Shown one piece after another: positions 48,088 to 56,936 of a stretch of 64,000 nt of DNA. Both the position numbers and the translations under genes were made by a program. The notes beneath the pieces are model-generated. The model ran no database searches. It was not told the origin of the DNA and saw nothing but the letters and a program-made list of their open reading frames with translations. Numbering within the stretch: position 1 is the stretch's first letter; each line of letters starts with the position of its first letter. The DNA is from Agromyces kandeliae (lineage in GTDB: Bacteria > Actinomycetota > Actinomycetes > Actinomycetales > Microbacteriaceae): NCBI RefSeq assembly GCF_009674665.1, contig NZ_WKJD01000009.1, positions 147,601-211,600 on the forward strand. Direction: 5' to 3'.

Positions 48088-49194
48088 TCACTCCCCCGGC
48101 CAGATGAGCACGCCGGACTCGTCGTAGAGATCGGCCACGAGCGAGGTGTCCATCATGTCAGCGAGGGGCGGCAGGTCTGCGATGCCGCCGTACTGCTGCA
48201 CGATCTCGTATTCGGGCTGCCAGGTCTCCTCGGTCTGGACGCCGGGCGCTCCGGCCTCGCTCGTGCGCACCCACTCGGACTCGACGGCCCACGTGCGCGC
48301 CTGCTGGTCGGCCGGGAACGCCGCGCCCTGGTTGTTCGCCTCGGCGAGGTCGCTGATGCGCTGCACGCAATCGGCCTCGTCGGCGAGGCAGTGCTCGAGC
48401 GCCTTGAGGCTCGCGCGCATGAAGTCGGCGGCGACCTCGCGGTGCTCGGCGAGGAAGCGGCTGTTCACCTCCATGACGTTGTAGGTTCCCTGTACGCCGA
48501 GGTCCTCGGGAAGGAACTCGGTGAACGGCTCGCCCATGGCGCGAAGCGATTCGGGCTGGTTCGAGGCGTATCCGACGATCGCATCGACCTGACCGCGCGT
48601 GACGACGGTCGGGTCGTAGTTGGTCATCTTGACGAGCTCGACCTTCGACACGTCGACCCCGGCTTCGTCGAGCGCGGCCGATGCGATGGGCGTGAGGTTG
48701 ATGAAGTAGCCGAGCGAGCCGCCCTCGAGGTCGGTGAGGTCGCCGATCCTCTCGTTGGCGAAGATCGAGAACGGCGAGGTCGTGCCATAGGTCGCGACGG
48801 CCGTGATGTTGCGGCTGTTGGCGGCGGCGAGCATGACGTCGGACGCCGAGCCGAGCGCGGTGAACTGGGCCTGACCGGATGCCACGAGCTGCTGCCCGTT
48901 CGCACCCGACGCGTTGATCTCGACGTCGAGGCAGAGGTCGTCGAAGTATCCGAGCTCCTCGGCGAGGAACACGTCGAGCTGTCCGGCGCTCGCGGAGTAG
49001 CCATAGCCGGAGATGTAGGTGATCGTGCCCGCGTCACGGTTCCGCTGGCATGCCGCGTCGTCGATGACCGCGTCCGCGCCCGCGGGAATGTCGGCGTTCG
49101 CGCCGCTGGCGCAGCCGCTGAGCATGAGGATCGCCACGATCGGGGCCGCCGCTCCGGTGATGCGGCGTCGTGAAGTGCTGTGCAGGACGTCCAT
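48088..49194 (-). CDS. NMT1/THI5-like binding lipoprotein (RibY-like, probable riboflavin binding)
   Basis: 368 aa. A signal sequence with lipobox LSGC is followed by the NMT1/THI5-type domain: AEELGYFDDLCLDVEINASG, GQAQFTALGSASDVMLAAAN and AALDEAGVDVSKVELVKMTN. Thiamine-precursor and riboflavin binding proteins (ThiY, RibY) share this fold. GAAGGGA precedes the ATG. First gene of the operon that runs through the importer to rcaE and rcaD; its promoter holds the third copy of the cluster palindrome. Riboflavin as ligand is inferred from context. Confidence 0.88.
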   Translation of the reverse strand: MDVLHSTSRRRITGAAAPIVAILMLSGCASGANADIPAGADAVIDDAACQRNRDAGTITYISGYGYSASAGQLDVFLAEELGYFDDLCLDVEINASGANGQQLVASGQAQFTALGSASDVMLAAANSRNITAVATYGTTSPFSIFANERIGDLTDLEGGSLGYFINLTPIASAALDEAGVDVSKVELVKMTNYDPTVVTRGQVDAIVGYASNQPESLRAMGEPFTEFLPEDLGVQGTYNVMEVNSRFLAEHREVAADFMRASLKALEHCLADEADCVQRISDLAEANNQGAAFPADQQARTWAVESEWVRTSEAGAPGVQTEETWQPEYEIVQQYGGIADLPPLADMMDTSLVADLYDESGVLIWPGE

Positions 49195-49248
49195 GTCGAT
49201 GCTGTTCCCTTCTCGCCGTCGTCGTCGACGGCTGATGGGCAAAGTAGC

Positions 49249-49266
49249 ATGGTCAAACTTGACTGT
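49249..49266. promoter_or_regulatory. Candidate PadR operator, site 3
   Basis: ATGGTCAA-AC-TTGACTGT, within the spacer between a possible -35 TTGCAC and -10 TACTTT (minus strand) of the binding-protein operon. It is almost 6 kb from sites 1 and 2 but has the same core. Confidence 0.7.
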
Positions 49267-49407
49267 GCAAATGCGACATAGCCGCGAGCTTGATGCCGTG
49301 CACACGCCCTGGCGCGCGCTCCCGCCGAGTCGATGAGAAGTGGGGAGCGCCGAGGCAGGCTGGGAAGCGCCCGGGCTCGACGCCCCTGATCGGCCCAGAG
49401 GGCGCGC

Positions 49408-51282
49408 TCAGCGCGGAAGCGGCACCTCGAGCAGCGTCGGTCCGGTCACGGCGGTGCCGAGCGCCTCGTCGAGCTCGCCGCGCGTCGCGGCACGTCGGTA
49501 CTCCCAGCCGTAGGCGGTCGCGAGCGCCGAGAGGTCGACCGACTGCGGCGTGTACTGCACGCGGTCGAACGCCTCGGCCGGGGCGGATGCCGCGACCTCG
49601 AGCGCGTCGAAGATCGTGCCGCCGCCGTCGTTACCCACGACGACGAGCACGCGCGGGCGCACCTCGCCGGCGCCGATCAGGAGTGACCCGACGTCGTGCA
49701 GCAGCGTCAGGTCGCCGATCAGCGCACGCGTGACGCCGGTCGCGCCCGTGCGGGCGGGCACGGCCTCGGCGACGCCTGCGGCGGCGGCATCCGCCTCGCC
49801 CGGCGCCTGAGCGGCCCCCGGCGCCGCCGACTGGCTCGCGATCGCGATGCCGATCGCCGTCGCGACCGTGCCGTCGATGCCCGCGAGGCCGCGGTTCGCG
49901 TGCGTCGGGATGCGGCGCCCCGGCACGTTGCGGTCGGCGTCGCGGATGAGCCGGGAGGCGCCGAACACGAGCCGGTCGTGCGGCCAGGTCGCCGCCCAGA
50001 GCGCCTCGACGAGCATGCGTCGGTCGACGGGCTGCCGGATGCGCGCGAGCTGGTCCTTCAGGTACGCGCGCTGCGCGGCGTAGTCGCTGACGTGCCCGGT
50101 CTCGTCGACCCCGCTGCGCAGCCCGCCCGAGCCGGCCGCGTCACCGCCGGCCTCGTCGTCGCCGGCCCCGTGGCGCCGGTCCCGAAGGATCCGGCTCGCC
50201 CGCACCCACCGCCCGGTCCACGCGCGCTCCTCGGCCGTCGGCTCGTGCGGCTCGACCGACACGGCGCGCTCGAACCGGTCGACGGCGTGCCCCGGGTCGA
50301 ACCACTCGATGCCCCACGGCGCGACCGCGATCGTCTCGACGCCGTCGCGCCTGGCGAGCGCGAGCACCTCCCGGGAGAGCGTCGGGTGCCCGAACACGAT
50401 CGCCCGCTCGACCTCGTCGCCGAAGCCGGGCTCGCGCAGCAGCTCGCGGTACGCGACGACGAGGTTCGGGCCGAATCGCGCGCCGCTCGTCACCTCCGCG
50501 ATGAGCGGCCAACCACCCGCACGCGCGAGTTCCTCGGCCCCCTGGCCGGCGCCGGCGCCGGCGATCACGACCGTGCGCGGCCCGTGCCCGAGCTCGGCGA
50601 CCCGTGCGTCGCCGCGGGCGGCGGCGGCGATCGCGTCGACGGATGCCGCGGCATCCGTCCCGCGCACCGGCGGCGCATCGAGCGACACCGCCGACGAGAG
50701 CGGCTCGCGGTACTGGAGGTTCAGGTGCACCGGGCCCGGCCCCGGGTGCGGCACGAGCACGCCGTCGGCGTCGACGCCGAGCGCGGCGCGCACCGCGTCG
50801 CGAGCGAGGCCCGCCGCGGCATCCGCCTCGCCCGCACGACCCTCGGGCGGGGCGACGTCGCGCTCGAGGCGCACCGCGCCCGCGAAGATGCCGGGCTGCA
50901 TCGTCGTCTGGTTCGAGCGGATGCCGCGCAGCTCCGCCGGTCGGTCGGCGGTCGCGACGATCAGCGGCACGCCCGCATGGTGCGCCTCGAGCACGGCGGG
51001 ATGCAGGTTCGCGACCGCGGTTCCGGAGGTCGTCACGACCACCGCGGGCCGGCCGGTCTCGGCGGCGAGCCCGAGCGCGAGGAAGCCGGCGCCGCGCTCG
51101 TCGATGCGCACGTGCAGGCGGATGCCGCCGACCCGCTCGAGTTCCGACGCGGCGAGCGCAAGCGCCTGCGATCGCGACCCCGGCGCCACGACGACGTCGG
51201 TCACGCCCGCGCGCACCAGGTGCGTGAGCAGCGCGAGCGCTGCAGCGGTGGCGGGACTCGCGACCGACCGGCCCTCAGCCAT
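49408..51282 (-). CDS. menD: SEPHCHC synthase
   Basis: 624 aa, ThDP-dependent 2-succinyl-5-enolpyruvyl-6-hydroxy-3-cyclohexene-1-carboxylate synthase. [20 protein letters not shown] at the N-terminus, [20 protein letters not shown] (the ThDP-activating Glu region), [13 protein letters not shown] and the C-terminal [20 protein letters not shown] with [16 protein letters not shown] are MenD motifs. It is somewhat longer than usual owing to acidic/alanine inserts near residues 380-400 and 515-530. The ATG at 51282 overlaps the upstream gene by 8 bp, so translation is coupled; no Shine-Dalgarno is clear. Confidence 0.94.
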   Translation of the reverse strand: MAEGRSVASPATAAALALLTHLVRAGVTDVVVAPGSRSQALALAASELERVGGIRLHVRIDERGAGFLALGLAAETGRPAVVVTTSGTAVANLHPAVLEAHHAGVPLIVATADRPAELRGIRSNQTTMQPGIFAGAVRLERDVAPPEGRAGEADAAAGLARDAVRAALGVDADGVLVPHPGPGPVHLNLQYREPLSSAVSLDAPPVRGTDAAASVDAIAAAARGDARVAELGHGPRTVVIAGAGAGQGAEELARAGGWPLIAEVTSGARFGPNLVVAYRELLREPGFGDEVERAIVFGHPTLSREVLALARRDGVETIAVAPWGIEWFDPGHAVDRFERAVSVEPHEPTAEERAWTGRWVRASRILRDRRHGAGDDEAGGDAAGSGGLRSGVDETGHVSDYAAQRAYLKDQLARIRQPVDRRMLVEALWAATWPHDRLVFGASRLIRDADRNVPGRRIPTHANRGLAGIDGTVATAIGIAIASQSAAPGAAQAPGEADAAAAGVAEAVPARTGATGVTRALIGDLTLLHDVGSLLIGAGEVRPRVLVVVGNDGGGTIFDALEVAASAPAEAFDRVQYTPQSVDLSALATAYGWEYRRAATRGELDEALGTAVTGPTLLEVPLPR

Positions 51283-51733
51283 TCGGCAGACCCGAGGGTC
51301 CGGGTTCGCCGGGGCCGTCGGTTCCGTCGTTGCGCCGACGGTCGGTGCCGAGCGCGTCATCGCCGCGCGGCCTCGCGGCCCCGTCTTCGCCGTCGGCGTC
51401 GGCGTCGAGTTCGTGGTCGAGCTGCTCGAGCTCCTGCTCCAGGCGGCGGATCCGCTCCTGGTGCTCGGCGTCGGCGCGCAGGCGCCGCAGGAACTCGGGG
51501 TCGTCGTCGGGCGCGTTGCTGTGCGGGTTCACGCGACCGACGCGAATGGCACGACCCCGGCCGACGATGAACCAGAGCGCGGCGCCGATGACGGGCACGA
51601 GCAGGATCACGACGATCCACCACGCGCGCGGGAGACCACGGATGCGGGTGCGATCGAAGAGCGCGCAGTCCACCGCCGCGTAGATCGTGAAGACCACGGC
51701 GGCGACACCGGCGATCAACCAGAGGCGGACCAT
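51275..51733 (-). CDS. PLDc_N-domain membrane protein
   Basis: 152 aa. Two membrane helices ([20 protein letters not shown], then [20 protein letters not shown]) make the phospholipase D N-terminal-type membrane domain. [20 protein letters not shown] and an acidic coiled coil ([20 protein letters not shown]) follow. It has no catalytic HKD motif. A TAGAAT -10 lies 6 nt before the ATG. It is linked to menD by overlap. Its role is unknown; related proteins neighbour men genes in actinobacteria. Confidence 0.85.
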   Translation of the reverse strand: MVRLWLIAGVAAVVFTIYAAVDCALFDRTRIRGLPRAWWIVVILLVPVIGAALWFIVGRGRAIRVGRVNPHSNAPDDDPEFLRRLRADAEHQERIRRLEQELEQLDHELDADADGEDGAARPRGDDALGTDRRRNDGTDGPGEPGPSGLPNG

Positions 51734-51739
51734 GCACCG

Positions 51740-51745
51740 ATTCTA
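51740..51745 (-). promoter_or_regulatory. Leaderless -10 TAGAAT of PLDc_N-menD unit
   Basis: TAGAAT on the minus strand ends 6 nt before the ATG at 51733. Confidence 0.65.
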
Positions 51746-51795
51746 GGCGCGTCGCATCACGTTCGGCTGGGAGCGGGCACCCAGACTGCGCTGCC

Positions 51796-51801
51796 TACAC
51801 T
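51796..51801 (+). promoter_or_regulatory. Leaderless -10 TACACT of DUF4229 gene
   Basis: TACACT ends 6 nt before the GTG at 51808. It is divergent from the PLDc_N gene, with 74 bp between the two start codons. Confidence 0.6.
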
Positions 51802-51807
51802 GAACGG

Positions 51808-52089
51808 GTGAACGCCCTCCCCGTCTGGCTCCGCTACACGCTGCTGCGCGTGCTCCTCTTCGCCGCACCACTGGTGGTCCTGCTGGTCGCAGGCGTCACG
51901 CCCTGGATCTCGGTGATCGTGGCGGCGCTGTTCGGATTCAGTGCGTCGCTCATCTTCCTCCGCAGGCAGCGCGAGGCGCTGGCGCAGGATCTCTACGCGG
52001 CACGGCACCGCGAGCAGCCGGTCGTCACGGCCGACGACGAGGCCGAGGACTCGGCGGTCGACGAGGCCGAGCAGCGCAGGTCCGAATAG
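51808..52089 (+). CDS. DUF4229 small membrane protein
   Basis: 93 aa. VWLRYTLLRVLLFAAPLVVL and a second helix (TPWISVIVAALFGFSASLIF) form a membrane hairpin, followed by RRQREALAQDLYAARHRE and an acidic tail. This is the DUF4229 pattern usual beside menA in actinobacteria. Function unknown. GTG start with a leaderless promoter. Confidence 0.88.
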   Translation: MNALPVWLRYTLLRVLLFAAPLVVLLVAGVTPWISVIVAALFGFSASLIFLRRQREALAQDLYAARHREQPVVTADDEAEDSAVDEAEQRRSE

Positions 52090-52137
52090 CGGCGGGCTGC
52101 GGCATCCGTCGCCCCGCGGCGTCGCGGCATCCGCAGC

Positions 52138-53157
52138 TCAGTACGCGAACGCCAGGCCCATGCCGACGCCGTAGGCGAGTGCCGTGACGCTCGCGAGCTG
52201 CAGGCCGATGATGAGCTCGCGCGGCGTGCGCGCCCAGCCCACGATGACGCACGCCGGCAGCGCGGCGAGCAGCGCGAACAGCACCAGCCATGCCGGCGGG
52301 TAGAGCAGCGCCCAGAACACCGTGACGGCGAACGGCGCGAGCATGAAGACGGCGAACAGGATGCGTCCGACGAGCGGGCCGACGAGCACGGCGAGCGTGC
52401 GCTTGCCGGCGATGCGGTCCTGCTCGACGTCGCGGAGGTTGTTCGCCATGAGCACGGCGCACGCGATGAGGCCGACTCCGACGCCGCCCGTCCACGACTC
52501 GAGGTTCACGCCGAGCGCCTGCACGTACGTCGAGCCGGCCGTCGCGACGAGGCCGAAGAACACGAACACGAACAGCTCGCCGAGCCCGAAGTAGCCGTAG
52601 GGACGCTTGCCGCCCGTGTAGAACCACGCGGCGACGATCGCCGCGGCGCCGACCGCGAGCAGCCACCACTGCTGCGTGAGGACGACGAGCGCGAGCCCCG
52701 CGACGGCGGCCAGGCCGAAGAACGCCAGCGCGACCGTGAGCACCTGCCTCGGCGTCGCGGCGCCCGAGCCCACGAGCCGCGCCGGGCCGACCCGGTGCTC
52801 GTCGGTGCCGCGCACCCCGTCGGAGTAGTCGTTGGCGTAGTTCACGCCGATCTGCAGCGCGAGCGCGACGGCGAGCGCGAGCACCGCACGCCACGGATGG
52901 AACGCCTCGTCGAGGTAGCCGAGCATCACCACCCCGGCCCCCGTGCCCAGTGCGACCGGCGCGATCGCGAGCGGCAGCGTGCGCAGGCGCGCACCGCCGA
53001 CCCAGTCGCGGAACGTCGCCGGGCCGCGCTGCGCGCGAGGCGCGGCGGCGGCCGCCTTGGCCGGGTTGCCGGAGCGTCCGTTCGTGCGGGGCTTCGACGG
53101 CTGATCGGCCTGGGCCGGTCGGGCGGACGGGGTGCGCGGGGTCTTCGGGCGTGCCAC
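52138..53157 (-). CDS. menA: 1,4-dihydroxy-2-naphthoate polyprenyltransferase
   Basis: 339 aa, UbiA-superfamily membrane prenyltransferase. A disordered N-terminus of about 45 residues rich in Pro, Ala and Arg precedes the core. The two Asp-rich motifs are NYANDYSDGVRGTDEHRVGP and NNLRDVEQDRIAGKRTLAVL. About eight or nine membrane helices follow the family pattern. It attaches the polyprenyl tail to DHNA. The start is a GTG directly after a leaderless TAGCAT -10. Confidence 0.95.
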   Translation of the reverse strand: MARPKTPRTPSARPAQADQPSKPRTNGRSGNPAKAAAAAPRAQRGPATFRDWVGGARLRTLPLAIAPVALGTGAGVVMLGYLDEAFHPWRAVLALAVALALQIGVNYANDYSDGVRGTDEHRVGPARLVGSGAATPRQVLTVALAFFGLAAVAGLALVVLTQQWWLLAVGAAAIVAAWFYTGGKRPYGYFGLGELFVFVFFGLVATAGSTYVQALGVNLESWTGGVGVGLIACAVLMANNLRDVEQDRIAGKRTLAVLVGPLVGRILFAVFMLAPFAVTVFWALLYPPAWLVLFALLAALPACVIVGWARTPRELIIGLQLASVTALAYGVGMGLAFAY

Positions 53158-53453
53158 CCCGACATGCTATGCCGAGCACCTCGTCGTCGGCTCCGCCATT
53201 CCGCCGGCAGTCCGCGCGCGAATTCGCAGGATCAGCCGCGTCATGGCTCCCGTAGAGCGGCCATCGCCCGGCTCCTCCTCCGAACTTCACGACGGATGCC
53301 GCAGCATCCGCCCGCCGGTCGACCGGCGCACTCGTCGCTCCCGAGCCCACTCGAGCGAATACGCATGATGAGACGGGCGATGCACCCCGGTCGCGCCACG
53401 TCGGCCCGATGATCCTGCGAACGCGGCGCGGAGCCCGCACGCCATCGATCGCG
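53158..53453. other. Intergenic gap between menE and menA
   Basis: Contains the menA leaderless -10 (53164-53169) and the inverted repeat GGATGCCGCAGCATCC (53293-53308). No coding sequence was recognised. Confidence 0.6.
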
Positions 53454-54623
53454 TCAGGCGGCGCCGGCGTCCCGGGCGATGGCGGATGCCGCGACGCGGT
53501 CGGGCTTGCCCGAGGCGAGTCGCGGCAGGTCGTCGACCAGGACGACGCGAGCGGGGCGCCCGGCCGGGGGCAGCCCCGCGGCATCCGTCGCCGCACGCAG
53601 TGCCTCGAGCGCGCCCGCGGCGCGCGCCCCGGCCCCGGCAGCGACGACCGCGGCCCGCTCGCCCCACTCGGGATCGGGAACGGCGACCACGACCGCATCG
53701 GCGAACCCGTCGACGGCGTGCACCGCACGCTCGACCTCGCCGAGCACGACCTTGACCCCGCCGGAGATCATCACGTCGTCGGCGCGACCGGTCACCCGCA
53801 GGCGGCCGTCGTCGCCGACCGAACCGAGGTCGCCCGTGCGGTACCAGCGCCGCCCGTCGCCGTCGACCGCGAAGGCGCGCCGCGTGCGCTCGGGGTCGTC
53901 GAGGTAGCCCTCCGCGAGCATCCGCCCGGCCAGCTGCACCTCGCCGTCGACGATCCGCACCTCGACGCCGTTGAGCGGCCGGCCGTCGTAGACGCATCCG
54001 CCGGAGGTCTCGCTGGACCCGTAGGTGCGGTGCACGCGGGCGCCGACGGCGCTCGCCCGCTCGACGAGGCCGGCCGGCGCGGCTTGCCCCCCGAGCAGGA
54101 TCGCCTCGAACGATCCGAGCGCCGCGCGCACCGAGCGATCGGCGGCTGCCGCGTCGACGAGACGGGCGAGCTGCACGGGCACGAGCGACGTGAACCAGGG
54201 CCGGTCCGGGTCGAGGCTCCGGGCGGCCTCCACGAACGCCTCGGGCGTGAAGCCGCCCGCGGGCATGACCGCCGGTTCGGTGCCGGCGACGAGCGACCGC
54301 ACGAGCACCTGCACCCCGGCGATGTACGTCGCGGGCAGCGCGAGCAGCCACTGTCCGTGCACGCCGCCGAACCACTGCGAAGTGGCACCCGCACTCGCGC
54401 GGAGCGCCGCGCCCGAGAGGGCGACGCGCTTCGGGGCATCCGTCGATCCGCTCGTCTCGATGACGAGCGCGACCTCGTCGGGGACGAGCGCCTCGATCGG
54501 GTCGTCCGGCTCGTTGTCGCCCGGGATCGGCAGCACCGCGAGTCCGTCGAGGAGCACCGCCTCGCGCAACTGCGCGATCATCCGCGGGACGTCGCCCGCC
54601 GGAACCCGGATGAGGGGTTTCAT
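53454..54623 (-). CDS. menE: o-Succinylbenzoate-CoA ligase
   Basis: 389 aa, short ANL-superfamily ligase. The P-loop LVIETSGSTDAPKRVALSG, YGSSETSGGCVYDGRPLNGV, the adenylate motif YRTGDLGSVGDDGRLRVTGR (catalytic-domain Asp) and the C-terminal GERAAVVAAG and LPRLASGKPDR with the catalytic Lys are present. It is about 60 residues shorter than many MenE proteins at the N-terminus, typical of actinobacterial MenE. GAGGGG lies 4 nt before the ATG at 54623. Confidence 0.92.
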   Translation of the reverse strand: MKPLIRVPAGDVPRMIAQLREAVLLDGLAVLPIPGDNEPDDPIEALVPDEVALVIETSGSTDAPKRVALSGAALRASAGATSQWFGGVHGQWLLALPATYIAGVQVLVRSLVAGTEPAVMPAGGFTPEAFVEAARSLDPDRPWFTSLVPVQLARLVDAAAADRSVRAALGSFEAILLGGQAAPAGLVERASAVGARVHRTYGSSETSGGCVYDGRPLNGVEVRIVDGEVQLAGRMLAEGYLDDPERTRRAFAVDGDGRRWYRTGDLGSVGDDGRLRVTGRADDVMISGGVKVVLGEVERAVHAVDGFADAVVVAVPDPEWGERAAVVAAGAGARAAGALEALRAATDAAGLPPAGRPARVVLVDDLPRLASGKPDRVAASAIARDAGAA

Positions 54624-54681
54624 CGCACCCCTCGACACCGGCATGTCAGGTGTCGCCGGCCGGCGCCCCGCGACCGGGCGC

Positions 54682-55614
54682 TCAGTAGTGCCACGGGTAC
54701 GGACCCCAATCGGCCTCGCGCTTCTCGAGGAACGAGTCGCGACCCTCGACGGCCTCGTCCGTCCCGTACGCTAGCCGCGTCGCCTCGCCGGCGAACACCT
54801 GCTGGCCCACGAGTCCGTCGTCGACGGCGTTGAACGCGAACTTCAGCATGCGGATCGCCGTCGGCGACTTGGTGAGGATCGTGCGCGCCATCGCGATCGC
54901 CTCGCGCTCGAGGTCGGCGTGGGGCACGACGCGATTCACGGCGCCCATCTCGTACGCGCGTTCGGCCGAGTACTCCTCGGCGAGGAAGAACACCTCGCGC
55001 GCGAACTTCTGCCCGACCTGGCGGGCCATGTACGCCGACCCGTACCCGGCGTCGAAGCTGCCGACGTCGGCATCCGTCTGCTTGAACCGGCCGTGCTCGC
55101 GGCTCGCGATCGTGAGGTCGCAGACGACGTGCAGCGAGTGCCCGCCACCGGCCGCCCACCCGGGCACGACCGCGATCACCACCTTCGGCATGAAGCGGAT
55201 GAGCCGCTGCACCTCGAGGATGTGCAGGCGTCCCGTCGCGGCCGCGGCCGCCGGGTCGCGCACGACCTCGCCCTCGGCCGCCGAGTACTGGTAGCCGTCG
55301 CGACCGCGGATGCGCTGGTCGCCACCGGAGCAGAACGCCCACCCGCCGTCCTTCGGACTCGGCCCGTTGCCGGTGAGCAGCACGACGCCGATGCGGGGAT
55401 TCGTGCGGGCGTCCTCGAGCGCTCGGGAGAGCTCGTCGACGGAGTGCGGGCGGAACGCGTTGCGCACCTCGGGACGGTCGAACGCGATGCGCGCGATGCG
55501 GCCGTCGGTCGAGTGGTGGTAGGTGATGTCGGTGAAACCGCCTCGGCCGGTGACGGATGCCGCGGCATCCACCCACATGCTCGGATCGAACAGTTCCGAC
55601 ACCTCGACTGCCAT
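54682..55614 (-). CDS. menB: 1,4-dihydroxy-2-naphthoyl-CoA synthase
   Basis: 310 aa, crotonase fold. RIAFDRPEVRNAFRPHSVDE, the oxyanion and bicarbonate-site region WAFCSGGDQRIRGRDGY, VPGWAAGGGHSLHVVCDLTI and the C-terminal FLEKREADWGPYPWHY are MenB signatures. It closes the naphthoate ring. A TAGGCT -10 is 7 nt before the ATG. It lies 58 bp upstream of menE in the same direction. Confidence 0.96.
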   Translation of the reverse strand: MAVEVSELFDPSMWVDAAASVTGRGGFTDITYHHSTDGRIARIAFDRPEVRNAFRPHSVDELSRALEDARTNPRIGVVLLTGNGPSPKDGGWAFCSGGDQRIRGRDGYQYSAAEGEVVRDPAAAAATGRLHILEVQRLIRFMPKVVIAVVPGWAAGGGHSLHVVCDLTIASREHGRFKQTDADVGSFDAGYGSAYMARQVGQKFAREVFFLAEEYSAERAYEMGAVNRVVPHADLEREAIAMARTILTKSPTAIRMLKFAFNAVDDGLVGQQVFAGEATRLAYGTDEAVEGRDSFLEKREADWGPYPWHY

Positions 55615-55621
55615 GGCCACC

Positions 55622-55627
55622 AGCCTA
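55622..55627 (-). promoter_or_regulatory. Leaderless -10 TAGGCT of menB
   Basis: TAGGCT on the minus strand ends 7 nt before the ATG at 55614. Confidence 0.65.
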
Positions 55628-55742
55628 GTTCGGCGCCCGACGCGGCCTGCCCCGTTGCCGAGATGACGCGAACTGCTCGCCTTCTCACGTGCCGCAGCGG
55701 TTCGCGTCACCTCGCGGCACGGCCGAGCGGCGGCAGGGGTGG

Positions 55743-55748
55743 CAGACT
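55743..55748 (+). promoter_or_regulatory. Leaderless -10 CAGACT of menC
   Basis: CAGACT ends 6 nt before the ATG at 55755; a weaker -10 than the others but with the same geometry. Confidence 0.45.
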
Positions 55749-55754
55749 CGACGC

Positions 55755-56765
55755 ATGAGCGCCGTCGCCCTGCCGCCCCTGCACGACCTGCTCGCGACCG
55801 CGAGGGTGGTCGCGCTCCCGCTCGTCACGCGCTTCCGCGGCATCGACGTGCGCGAGGCCCTGCTGCTCGAGGGCCCCGAGGGCTGGACCGAGTTCTCCCC
55901 GTTCGCCGAATACGACGACGCGGAGGCGGCGACCTGGCTCGGCGCCGCGATCGACTTCGGCTGGAACCCGGCGCCCGCCGCGCATCGGGACCGCATCCCC
56001 GTGAACGCGACCGTGCCCGCCGTCGACGCGGATGCCGTACCCGCCGTACTCGAGCGGTTCCCGGGCTGCCGGACCGCGAAGGTCAAGGTCGCGGCATCCG
56101 ACCAGACCCTCGACCAGGATGTCGCGCGCGTGCGCGCCGTGCGCGAGGCGATGGGCCCCGAGGGGCGCATCCGGGTCGACGCGAACGGCGGGTGGAACAT
56201 CGACGAGGCCGAGCACGCCATCCACGCGCTCGCGCCGTTCGACCTCGAGTACGTCGAGCAACCCTGCCCGAGCGTGAGCGAGCTCGCCGAGATCCGCACG
56301 CGCACGAAGTACATGGGCATCCCGATCGCCGCCGACGAGAGCGTCCGCCGGGCGGAGGACCCGCTCGCGGTCGCCGCGGCGGGCGCCGCAGACCTGCTCG
56401 TCGTGAAGGCCGCTCCGCTCGGAGGCATCCGCCGCGCCCTCGACGTCGCCGAGCGCGCCGCGCTGCCGATCGTGGTGTCGAGCGCGCTCGACACGAGCGT
56501 CGGGCTCGCGATGGGCGCACACCTCGCCGCGGCGCTCCCGACGCTCGAGTACGACTGCGGGCTCGGCACGGCCTCGCTGCTGGCGGCGGATGTCTCGCGC
56601 GACCCGCTCCTCCCCAGCGGCGGCGCGATCGACGTCCGTCGCATCGATCCCGACCCGAGCCTGCTCGAGCGGTACGCCGCCGACGGCGACCGCGCGGCCT
56701 GGTGGCTCGCACGTCTCGAGCGCTGCTTCGCGATCCTGACCGCTGAGACGGTCGGAATCCCCTGA
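55755..56765 (+). CDS. menC: o-Succinylbenzoate synthase
   Basis: 336 aa, enolase superfamily. The catalytic KxK is TAKVKVAA, the metal ligands lie in IRVDANGGWN, YVEQPCP and IAADESVR, and the second catalytic Lys is in LLVVKAAPLGG. It dehydrates SHCHC to o-succinylbenzoate. It is divergent from menB and shares the same short promoter region. It is the third enolase-superfamily member in this window but has the short MenC architecture. Confidence 0.93.
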   Translation: MSAVALPPLHDLLATARVVALPLVTRFRGIDVREALLLEGPEGWTEFSPFAEYDDAEAATWLGAAIDFGWNPAPAAHRDRIPVNATVPAVDADAVPAVLERFPGCRTAKVKVAASDQTLDQDVARVRAVREAMGPEGRIRVDANGGWNIDEAEHAIHALAPFDLEYVEQPCPSVSELAEIRTRTKYMGIPIAADESVRRAEDPLAVAAAGAADLLVVKAAPLGGIRRALDVAERAALPIVVSSALDTSVGLAMGAHLAAALPTLEYDCGLGTASLLAADVSRDPLLPSGGAIDVRRIDPDPSLLERYAADGDRAAWWLARLERCFAILTAETVGIP

Positions 56766-56936
56766 TCACGACCTAGTTCTGGAGCACATCCGAGAGCCGG
56801 TGGATACCCCCGCTTCTGGGGGTTCCGGCGGAAGATACCGGGGAGCACCCTGAGTCCATCAACGCCGATCGAGTGCATCGTCGGATGCGACGACCCGATC
56901 GACGGTCGTTTCTACCCGAATCGAAGTGGAGCAAGG

